In this document: one piece after another, positions 1 through 9,079 of the stretch
Layout of the letters: every line of letters begins with the position of its first letter
Position numbering within the stretch: the stretch's first letter is position 1
NCBI GenBank assembly: GCA_036365515.1
Contig: CM070875.1
Coordinates: forward strand, 101,415,128-101,479,127
DNA from: Torymus aiolomorphi
Lineage: Eukaryota; Arthropoda; Insecta; Hymenoptera; Torymidae
Length of the DNA stretch: 64,000 nt
Direction: 5' to 3'
Notes under the pieces: generated by a model
Seen by the model: the letters and a program-made list of their open reading frames with translations, nothing else
Told to the model about the DNA's origin: nothing
Databases searched by the model: none
Translations under genes and position numbers: made by a program

Positions 1-2534
1 TGACTTTTGCCAGCGCCAACCTGACAAGAGGAGAAAGCAACTGGAAAGTACACGATATGAAAAACGCGAGTGATCATAGACTTATCAGCTGGACAGTACC
101 AAGTAAGATAGTCCAAAAGAGCCCTTCACATAAAAGAACGAACATCAAGGGATGGAACGCGAACAAATTTGACGCGGAACTATTCCAGGAGGCATTTAAC
201 AGTAAGCCCATTGCGATCAATAGCACACAAGAGGAGATAGAAGAAGGCATGCGCAGAGTTGCCTTTGCATGTGACGCCACGATGCAACGAAAGCGCCCCC
301 ATAACGACAATCAGCCCATGTACTAGTGGAACAATGATATTGCCAAAAGTCGACAGGAAAGCATCCGTGCAAGAAGAAAAGCAACGCGAGCCAGAAAAAA
401 ATCAAACTACAGAGATCTTCAGGAAGCTCACAAAGCAGCACGACATAAACTGGTCAAAGCAATCAAAAGTAGCAAGGCAAATTGCTGGAAAGAGCTGGTT
501 GATGAAGTAGAAAGCGACCCATGGGGTAGGCCATACAAAGTAGTGATGAAAAGAGTGAAACCACAGCCATTGTCTTCACCCACATGCCCGGTCCTGCTGG
601 AGAAGATTATCACCAACCTCTTCCCACAGCAACCGGAACTGCAGATCGGTGACCTTAACACGGAGGAACCAATACCACCGATAACACTGGAAGAGCTGAA
701 GATTAAGTGCTCAAGATTGGGAAACAAGAAGGCCCCTGGACCGGATGGCATCCCGAACATTGCCTTAAAAAAGGCAATAAGTATAGCACCGGGTATGTTT
801 CTTCACATGTACAACAGATGCCTACAAGAAGGTTACTTCCCTGCCAAATGGAAAACGCAAAGGCTTGTCCTCCTCCTAAAAGAAAACAAGCCGCCCGACG
901 AACCATCAGCATATCGTCCCCTCTGCATGCTAGACTCGGCGGGGAAGGTCCTTGAGCTGATAATGTACACGCGAATGGAGGTTATAACTGAAAAACACGT
1001 GTCAGAAAAACAGTTTGGATTTCGCAAGGGAAGGTCAACCGTTAATGCCATTAATCTAGGTGTTGAGACCGCGTAGAAAGCGATCTCAGGGACTAGATGG
1101 AAAAACGGTGAGAAGGAATACTGCGCAGTTGTGACGCTAGACATGGAGAACGCGTTCAATTCTGCGAGGTGGGACCGAATCATGGGAGCAGTTGACCAGT
1201 TCGGTATTCCCAAATATCTGCAAAAGTTAGTGGCTAGCTACTTCAAGGACAGAATCCTGCAGAATGATACAGATGATGGACTCAACGAATACAAAATCAG
1301 TGGTGGAATGCCACAAGGCTCGGTACTGGGACCACTTCTGTGGATCATCATGTATAACGGCCTACTCAAACTGAAGATCCCAAGAAGGGTTACGCCCGTA
1401 GCATTCGCAGATGATGTCGCCCTCGTAATTGTAGGCAAATACATTCAGGACACCAAGAACCTGTTCAATGCGACATTCAGCAAATATGCTGCCTAGATGG
1501 ACGAAGCAGGACTCAAGGTGGCTAAACATAAGACAGAGGCAACGCTGATAACTAGCAGAACGGAACGAGAAACGATCACACTGCGAGTCGGCGAACATGA
1601 AATTGAGTCAAAACCATCTATCCGCTACCTGGGGGTAATGATCGATGCACGACTCAACTTCAAGGACCAAGTCGAGCATGTTAGCACGAAAACATCAGCA
1701 GTTGGAGGAGAGCTATCCCGCCTCATGCCAAATGTAGGTGGGCCTAAACCGAGACGAAGAGCCCTCCTAGCGTCAGTAGTTACATCTATACTGACCTATG
1801 GCATTGTCAACTGGTCCAGTGCACTACAGCTACAGAAGTGCCAAAGTAGGATATATCCAGTAGGCCGGCAAATGGATTGCCAGCGCGTTCAGGACTGTCT
1901 CCAGAGACACTGCACAAGTAATTTCGGGTCTTTTGTCGATCGAGATCCTAGCCGAAGAACAAAGGAGAACATACCGTCACCGGAAAAATAGGCAGCTGAA
2001 AGCAGACGACTCCAGGAAACGAGAAAGGCAGAAAAGTCTGCAATGCTGGCATACACAGTGGGACAGTTCCGAAACCGGAAGTTGGACCCACCAGCTTATC
2101 CCAAATATAGCGGAATGGGTTAACCGAAAACATGAAGCCTCAGCTACTACCTGACGCAGATGTTGACGGGACATGGCTGCTTCCGAGAATACTTACATAA
2201 GTATAAGCATGAGGACTCACCAGAGTGCACACCATGCCATGGATTGGAGGAGGACGCCAGACATGTATTCTTCGCATGCCCTAGATTTGACTCACAACGA
2301 CGAAAGCTTGAAAGCATATTGGAAGCAACGATATCGCCAGAGAATCTGGTACAACAGATGTTAACATCAAAGATGGCATGGAGTGCGACAACGGAATTCG
2401 CCAGGAATGTCATCGTAGAACTTCGAAAAAAAGAAAAAAAGAGAAGAGAACTAAAAATGAGAAATGCGGGGCGCCAGGCTATCGAATGGATGGCTCCCTA
2501 CACTGATGCAGAGGAACGTAGGTGGTTGGGTTGA
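1..2534 (+). pseudogene. R1-clade non-LTR retrotransposon ORF2 (endonuclease end, reverse transcriptase, C-terminal zinc finger), decayed
   Basis: The frame starts inside the element: the end of the apurinic-type endonuclease with the SDHRLI motif is at about 57-95, and the rest lies left of the window. The reverse transcriptase follows with KKAPGPDGIP (about 727-757), FGFRKGRSTVNAI (about 1015-1052), the catalytic LDMENAF (1137-1157), GMPQGSVLGPLLW (about 1306-1344) and FADDVAL (about 1404-1424). The C-terminal Cys-His finger CTPCHGLEEDARHVFFAC is at about 2227-2280. One frame is kept to about 1860 but carries TAG stops at 324, 1074 and 1494; frameshifts lie near 1860 and 2145. The copy is therefore dead although RT catalytic residues survive. 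The R1 clade assignment rests on the GMPQGSVLGP context, the FADD box and the terminal Cys-His finger typical of R1/TRAS-like elements. Confidence 0.9.
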
Positions 2535-2705
2535 GCCCAATCTCCCTCACCCGATGCAGAGGAACGTAGGCTCGGGGGTGGAGACTATCCATAGGATAAC
2601 AAGGCACCAGCACTCAAGATGCTCCCCTGCCCTGGCAGGCTAGCAAAGAACATTGGGTTGAGCTCAGACTCCCTCACCCGATGCAGAAGAACGTAGGTGT
2701 CGAGG
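2494..2705 (+). repeat. Short direct repeats spanning the C-terminal codons and 3' UTR of the R1-like element
   Basis: The stretch ctccctcacccgatgcagag with a following gaacgtagg occurs three times with small changes, at about 2494-2523, 2542-2580 and 2669-2700. The first copy encodes the last residues of the retrotransposon ORF (PYTDAEERR), the other two lie after the TGA at 2532-2534. Confidence 0.8.
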
Positions 2706-2721
2706 TCGAGTCTGTCTAGAG

Positions 2722-2812
2722 GATGACCGGACGGTGTCGAAAGAAGAAGACGGCCGGACGCTGCTGAAAGAAGCAGACGATCGGATGCGGTAAGAAAAAG
2801 ACGACTCCACAG
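2722..2812 (+). repeat. 24-27 bp purine-rich minisatellite in LINE 3' UTR
   Basis: Three imperfect units of 24, 27 and 24 bases, each beginning gac(c/g)g and ending in an aagaa-type purine run. They lie between the C-terminal-codon repeats and the CA microsatellite, so probably belong to the element's 3' untranslated tail. Confidence 0.6.
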
Positions 2813-3063
2813 AAGAAAAGAAGAAAGCAAGCTATCCTGAATCTCCAACCAATTGACAGAGATTGAAGGATGCTGGGAAGGACATCAAGAAGGAAGAGCA
2901 AACCAGCTAATGCCTTCCCCGGTGAAGTAATGCCTAGCGGCAGTTCCGCGGGGGAAATAAGGCCTTTGGTGTAGCAAGGCGGAGGGGTTTTAGTCGGTAG
3001 AAATCCGACGCTGCCCGAGAACTATTTCCGGGCGTCTTTTGAAGATTTCCTCGTCGCCTTTCG

Positions 3064-3158
3064 CAAACACACGCAAACACACGCAAACACACACACACAC
3101 ACACACATACACACACACGCACACACGCACACACACACACATACACACACACACACAC
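3064..3158. repeat. (CA)n microsatellite
   Basis: Alternating CA interrupted by cgca and tacaca variants. Open frames of alternating Val and Cys on the minus strand here are artefacts of the repeat. Confidence 0.97.
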
Positions 3159-3594
3159 GAACAGTTCTGATTCCTACGGGGAGGCCTCTTGCCTCCCGAG
3201 AGCATTGTGAGGTGCTTGCTCTTGTCACAGTGAGGATAGGTTGTAGTGTTTGGTCTCGCCCTGAGCGTGGTGGCCAGACTGTATTAGAGTGTACAAGGAA
3301 AAGAGAGAAGAGGAAGCCGTATATCCGCGAGCCGGGAGGAGATTTAGAGGGCCGGAAAGGCGAAGGCTCCCGCTGGCGAAGTAATGTCAGTAGCAGGTCG
3401 CAAATTGCTACTCCGTTAATTTATGTTAGTTGGATAAGGATTCTAATAGTATCTTGTCGTACTGGGCCGTAAAGTAACATTTACTTTACCGGCCACGCCG
3501 CACGGGCCTCGGACGCACGATTCTTACCCGGTCCCAAAAATTTTACGGTCGGGTAACGAGCATTATTTTTTGTTAACTTGTGACGTTGAATCTG
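3159..3594. other. Unassigned sequence between microsatellite and foldback element
   Basis: About 430 bases of mixed composition. No coding motif is recognised; it may be the last part of the LINE 3' tail plus flank. Confidence 0.4.
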
Positions 3595-3884
3595 ATGGTT
3601 GTCAAACACGGTACGGGTGGGAGAGACGCCACCAGCAGAGCTAGCGCAAGGGGAGAGGTAATAGGGCAGCACGTGTTGGTAGAGGTAGAGCCAATGGTGT
3701 TGACCATAGTGATATATGGCAGCCTACGAAAGGCTAGGCTACACCTCCAGCTAGACGTGTGCTTTCGTAGGCTGACGTATACTACGATGATCAACACTAT
3801 TGGCTCCACCTCTATCAATACCTCTCCCCTTCCGCTAGCTCTATCAGTGGCGTCTCTCCCACCCGTCCCGCGTTTGACAACCAT
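3595..3884. mobile_element. 290-bp foldback element (MITE-like)
   Basis: The left arm beginning atggttgtcaaac (3595) and the right arm ending gtttgacaaccat (3884) are near-complete reverse complements along the whole length, meeting at a short apex near 3732-3760 bounded by gcctacgaaag and ctttcgtaggc. The same peptide-like frame is readable on both strands, which only reflects the palindrome. No transposase is present, so this is non-autonomous. No clear target duplication was found. Confidence 0.85.
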
Positions 3885-5731
3885 TTTAACATGTATTGGC
3901 TGCGTCTGTGATGTTATGGCCGCGGACACGTACTTAGTGTTGAGTCTAAAATCCGAAATTTTGTAATGAGTTGATTATTGACGAGCGGAGTGCCTTCCCG
4001 CATAACCACACTTGACAACTAGATTTCTATGTAAGTTAATTTCCAGGCATATCATTTATGTAATTTTATTTATTTACTGTGTAATATATATGTATAATTT
4101 GTAATTTCAATAGATTCCTGAAGAGGGTCATTAATAAAATGACCGAAACGTCAACAAAATTATTTGTTTTTTATTACCCGCGTCATAAAAAAGCACATTG
4201 CTGGTAGATTGGCCATTAGATTCAAGGTCACAAGTTAACAAAAAATACTATCATTGCCTTCTAAACAAAGTAATTATTTTTTATTGTCAGTAAAGTACGA
4301 CTTTAAAGCCTTAAAATACGTACTTTACGTATAAAAAAAATAAATTTTTGATATTAAAAAGATTGAAAATAAATAAACACAACAAACTATCTGTTTTAGA
4401 AGTTTATTTATCAATCTTAAATGTATTTAATTGAAATTACGTATCAAAAACACGATTTCAGTCTCTAGTATTGTCAAGTTAAATTTTGAGAAAAACAAAA
4501 TGGTTCGCCATATAGCCCCTTCTTCAACGTTCATTTAAAATAACACATTTTTCAGCGCTTTTTGGAAATAGCACCTTTTTCTTCCAACCCTGCGAATTAA
4601 TGTTCTTATTAAGTTGTTGCGATTGTATTTATAGTGCACGATCTATTGTAGTTTTAGACCTGTTAAACTATCGAAATATTACGGATAGTATTTAATGTAT
4701 TCATTTGTTATATGTATAAACTATTCTCATGAAAAAATTATGAGTTTTTATTAAATAATAATGTAAAATTTGTATAATTTTTAGCCGTTAAGTCAATCAA
4801 GAAGCAGCATTTAGTTGAAGTACGTTCAATGGCAAACCCACCAGCGATAGTTAAAGTCGCACTTGAATCAATATGTCTGCTTTTGGGAGAAAATGCTAGC
4901 GATTGGAAATCTATACGTGCTGTTATTATGAGAGATAACTTCATAAATAATATAGTTTCTAATTTTATTACTGAAAATATAACGTAAGTACAAATATAAT
5001 CTTGGACTTTTACATTTTATGTTTAATTGAATATTTTATACTGTCAACGAGGAATCATTTTCTTTTTGCTCTCACATTTACTGAAATTTAAGCATACGTT
5101 ACCATGTGTAAAAATATAAAGAAGGCCACATAATACAGTCTGACATACCATTTTCTAAGAATAATTCTAAGTTATAACTCCTTAACTTTTGGAAAAAATA
5201 TTATAATTCTTGATTTTGTTACGTCCAGATTATTTAACTTTCAAATAAAGTTTATGAGGAGGCACTTGACAAGCCTATGCATGCTCGGATTCTTATGTTT
5301 TTGTTAATGCTCGAAAGCGCTACTCAAAAACAGAATTGAACAGTTAAAGAAAAATGTCTTATTTTATTTACTTGTTATTTTCTTTTTGTACATTTTCTCA
5401 CTTTATTACAATAAGTAATCTAAACCTTTTGATACGCGAATCTATAACGCGAGTGAGAGCACGAATTTACAATTGATTCGTGCGTTCATTTAAAATATCT
5501 TTGCGCGTAACTGTACTGCGCGCTGTACTCCCATTGTTCAGACTTTTTATACACGATTTTTACGTACATAGCAGCTTCTTGACTATTATCTATTAAAAAC
5601 TCTTGTGCTGCACATATATAAAGATGCCTTCTTACTTTATTTGGAGACGTATCTCGTAATGCATCTATTTTTACAGTTGTCCCTCGATAGTGAATTTCTC
5701 TTACTATCTGAAAAGTGTTCCTATCTTTTCC
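3885..5731. other. AT-rich non-coding stretch
   Basis: Strongly AT-rich, no convincing coding frame or splice-consistent exon. It contains the hairpin motif at 4117-4152, listed separately. Frames at 4738-4944 and 5486-5734 have no recognisable motif. Confidence 0.5.
4117..4152 (+). other. Hairpin motif CTGAAGA-stem-CGAAACGTC (hammerhead-like core halves)
   Basis: cctgaagag is followed by ggtcatt, a 5-base loop, aatgacc and then gaaacgtc: a 7-bp perfect stem between conserved-looking single-stranded flanks. A second copy with a different stem sequence is at 51877-51909 on the minus strand. The flanks CTGANGA and GAAA match hammerhead ribozyme core strands, but one extra G sits before stem II and no stem III plus cleavage site was found, so ribozyme function is not supported. 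Confidence 0.5.
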
Positions 5732-6450
5732 CACTTACAAGAGAAGCACCAGGAATGTGGGACCTGACTTTGGCTGAAGCTGTAGCAGGTACTTCTTTAT
5801 GACAAATAATGAGACACGTGTCTCAGGGATTTTGTAAATGGGCCTTTTATTCAAAATCGAAGCTATTTTATGAGTAACCTGAACTATTTTTGATGAAAAC
5901 GGGATCTTTTTCTTTAGATATGATTTCTTGAATACTCCAGTTATGTAAATGTACTAAAAAGTTTATAAAAGGAGGCAGAAATAGCTTTAATTTAAGCTTT
6001 GTCTCGTTATAAAATGTCGATTTCTCAAAAAGTTATAGTCTGTCAAATATAGAGTAAGAAAATGACTGAAAATTTCTTATTTTTTTCAAGCGTTTAACTG
6101 GTGGTATTTTAGGCTATCTTCTTACTCTATTTTTGATACCCTATAACTTTTTGACAAATCGACATTTTTCAACGAGCGAAAACTTAAATTAAAGCTTTTT
6201 CCTCTCTTAATCATAAACTTTTTAATCCATTTACATAACTAAAATATTTGTAAAGCTATAACTAAAGGAAGGAATCCCATTTTACTCAAAAATAGTTCAT
6301 TTTAGACAGAAAATAGGTTGAATCTCAGAACAACAGGCCCATTCACAGAAACCCTGAGACACTTGTCTCATTATTTTTCATAAAGAAGTGCCTCCTACAG
6401 TTTCAGCTAAATCCAGGACCCGCATTCCTGTTACTCCCCTTGTTAATTGA
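5732..6450. mobile_element. ~720-bp palindromic foldback element
   Basis: Left terminus cacttacaagagaagcacc (5732) reads into tgagacacgtgtctcaggga; the right side carries tccctgagacac-like sequence, then ggtgcttc-type sequence ending cttgttaattg near 6450. Reverse-complement matching continues inward through ataactttttg/caaaaagttat to an apex near 6060-6105. The short inner palindrome gagacacgtgtctc lies close to both ends. No coding capacity; a non-autonomous DNA element is the simplest reading. Confidence 0.85.
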
Positions 6451-6715
6451 ACTCATAAATTCTACTCTTTATGACTCGTCGGCATTTCACCTCGGTAAGG
6501 AAAAATCGGGGTTGTGTTGGTTACGGTAACAAACTCTAAACCTCTCTCACCCGTGTGCTTCTCTCTCCCATTCTCCGACCTCCTCTCTCTCTCCTCTCCG
6601 GTCGGTTGGTTCATGGCGTCACTAGTCCTTTCCACTCTCTCGCTAGTTTCTAATTGCCCCTCCTCCGGTTCTCTATTCTCCTCTGCACGTTTAAGATATA
6701 AAAATTTTCTTCATG

Positions 6716-6980
6716 TTGATACATAAAATTAATATTTTATTTTATCAGTGTTATAATCATATTCAAGGTAAATGGACTAAACTAACGATGTCAATTCATC
6801 CATTACACTTCTCCACTTCTCTCTTCCCGGCTCATTTTTCTTCTTGCGCGCATGCCCAAGGTTTACAAATATTCGCCGCGTTGATGAATAATATTAATAT
6901 TTTATATTACAAATGTTATAATCGTGCTCTAGGTAAATGGACGAAACTAATCGCAAAAATTTGTCCATTACAATTTGTTG
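6716..6980 (+). repeat. Diverged direct repeat, period 165 bp
   Basis: ttgat(a/g)(c/a)ataa at 6716 and at 6881 each begin about 95 bases of similar sequence including aggtaaatgga and ccattaca. Both copies fall in one open frame (6713-7030) giving related peptides (GKWTKL in both), but this follows from the period being a multiple of three and is not evidence of a gene. Confidence 0.7.
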
Positions 6981-8042
6981 TTTTTTATGCTACTTTTAAT
7001 TCAGCTTTCAAAGGGCTGTCCACATTTTAAATAGTTTACTTGCTGAAAATGTTTACCAAAAGGAGGCGCCATATTCTCCAACTAAGCCTTACCTCACCCA
7101 CTGAGTCTTTTTATGACTATGTATTTTAGAAATTTCGTGTTAACAAAGTGTAGACTCAAGTCCGAAATTCGTTCACTGCGGTTTGTCATTTTAAAATTTT
7201 TCTCAAGTAAGAGAAGAAGAAAACCGCTGCTAATTCATTGGCGCGTGGTTTCCTCAAACTTAATCTACCTATGCCTTTAATCAATTTTTAATGGCAATTA
7301 TCTATAATTTTAAGATGGTAGTTCGTCGTTGTTCGGCCAGTTATAATGACTCATCATTTTTTTACATTACCCAACGTATATTAAATCACGTACATCCACT
7401 CATCCGCACTCATGCACATCCATCCACGCTCATACACGTGCATACAAAAGTGAATGTGCGTACGAAAATGCATGTGCATACAAAAATTGCGTGTGAATAA
7501 AAAAGTGCATACGCATACAGAAAGAGAACACGCTCACTTAAGGTACATTTGCATTGATTATTGCGTTTCGCTCCAGATCTGTTTCACTATACTAATTAGT
7601 AAGGTATTCTATTTTATAACAGATCTTGCCTTAGACGCTAATAATTCAACAACGCATGAAAGGGTCCCCCCATTTACATAGGTGAAATGCCACCGTTCCT
7701 ATGATTCCAAAATATTTTGATAGCAGTTCAGGTATGTAAAATGATGACCTTTCACGGTATTTTTAGCTGCCCTTTTCCTTCCCCTCTCTCTACCACCTAA
7801 AAAACTGATTTTTTCGTAAATAATTTTTTAGCCAAATAATTACTTTCGAAAAATCTGATAAAATACGAGCATATTCTACATAAAAATAAACATCATTTCA
7901 GATTTTTTCATCATTTTAGAACCCCAAGAAGTGACCTAAAAAAAATAAATAAAATCGCTCTATAATTGAGCCATATTGGGGTACAGACATGAAATTATGT
8001 GGAAAAGTGAATATTTGTACTTGCTTGGGAATTATTTAAGAA
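6981..8042. other. AT-rich stretch with degenerate simple repeat
   Basis: Includes a degenerate cat/cgtacat-type simple repeat at about 7385-7530. No coding motif is recognised. The 3' LTR expected for the minus-strand gypsy element that ends at about 8043 was not recognised here. Confidence 0.5.
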
Positions 8043-9056
8043 TCAGCTATACTCACTGCACCGCCGCGACGCGGCAGCAGCGCACAGCTCCTCTACGGAA
8101 GAACTAAGACGTTGTGTTGACCAGCACAGTACCGACGCGCTGTGTCTGTCTCTCTTTCTCTCCCACATGTAGATGTGCTGCTCCCGCTGAATTGCCACGC
8201 GCTGCTCCTCCTCCCGGCACAATGCCTCTCGGTTTCGACTGTCCATCTCCTGCGCCGCTTGCCTCTCTTGCGCGAAGTTCGCCTGCACAAACCTCTCGTG
8301 CGCGACGCTGCACCTTGGGCATCCCCGGAAATCGATGCCGTGCCTTCCACAATTACTACAAAATTCCCGCACTCTTGGGCGGGGGCATCGCGCTTGATCG
8401 TGGCCGTGCTGCCAACAATTGTAGCAGTGATATGCCGGCGGGTTCACCGCTGGGTCGGTGGGGATAGCTCTTAACATGCCGAACATCACACCGCTCAATA
8501 GCACGGGCGGTGCTTCGCCCCTCTGAGCTCGGACATCCTGTCTCCGTGACGTCATTTCTCGCTCTCGTCCACCCTCTCGCTCTCCGGCCCGTGACAGCGG
8601 TCGCACGTCGCGCCAGCACGGCGCACCTGGCTGCTCATCTACCGGCAGAGAGGAACGCCGCGATACGTAGTCCTCAATCGCCAGCTGACGATTAGGACTG
8701 TGACGACGCTCACGGCGTCTGTGCGTCCAGCTCATGTGCGGCGGCGGTGTCACCTCCCTTTGCCGCGGCGGCGCGCGCTCCCTCGGTGGTTGGGCTAGCT
8801 CTGCTCCGAAGTCCAAGTCTCAGTTATCGTCCTCGTATGGCCATACTGGGACGAGAACTGGCAGGCGGCGGTCCACCTCGGGCGCTGAGGCGAGCTCCAC
8901 TTCTGGTACCGAGACTTCGGCCACCCTCTCAGACAGCAACGTGCTGCCCCGCCCGAAACTCGCCTCCGGTAGTTCCGGGTTGCAGCTCGCCGCCTGCGCG
9001 CACTGTCCCTCTGCAGCCGCATGTGGCTCGCTCTCCATGATCCCTAGAAAACACAA
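8043..9056 (-). pseudogene. Gypsy 1 third ORF downstream of integrase, CCHC zinc-knuckle protein
   Basis: Starting at the ATG at 9056, a frame of about 338 codons runs to 8043 with a single in-frame TGA at 8820-8822. The N-terminal part is Glu/Ala/Pro-rich, the middle is Arg-rich, and the C-terminal third holds CYNCWQHGHDQARC (a perfect CX2CX4HX4C knuckle) followed by CSNCGRHGIDFRGC, where His is replaced by Ile, and then an Arg/Glu-rich tail. It sits where an env-like ORF3 would be, just after the integrase C-terminus. A splice-acceptor-like ttttctag|gg lies immediately upstream of the ATG. Either it is a spliced ORF3 of this gypsy family or a fragment of another gag; nucleic-acid binding is inferred from the knuckle. 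Confidence 0.65.
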
Positions 9057-9079
9057 GTGAATTAGCTATTTGTCTAATA

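Noticed and set aside
2934..3228. Three overlapping minus-strand frames rich in Val and Cys
   Set aside because: Artefact of the CA microsatellite.
4117..4152. Functional hammerhead ribozyme
   Set aside because: Core strands are suggestive, but an extra base precedes stem II and no stem III with a cleavage triplet is seen. Kept only as a structured motif.
6713..7030. 105-codon frame as a small repeat protein gene
   Set aside because: The similarity between its halves is explained by a 165-bp DNA duplication; composition is AT-driven and no known motif is present.
8114..9060. Plus-strand frames opposite the gypsy ORF3 and similar GC-rich frames at 18393-20250
   Set aside because: Shadows of Arg-rich minus-strand coding; no domain or motif of their own.
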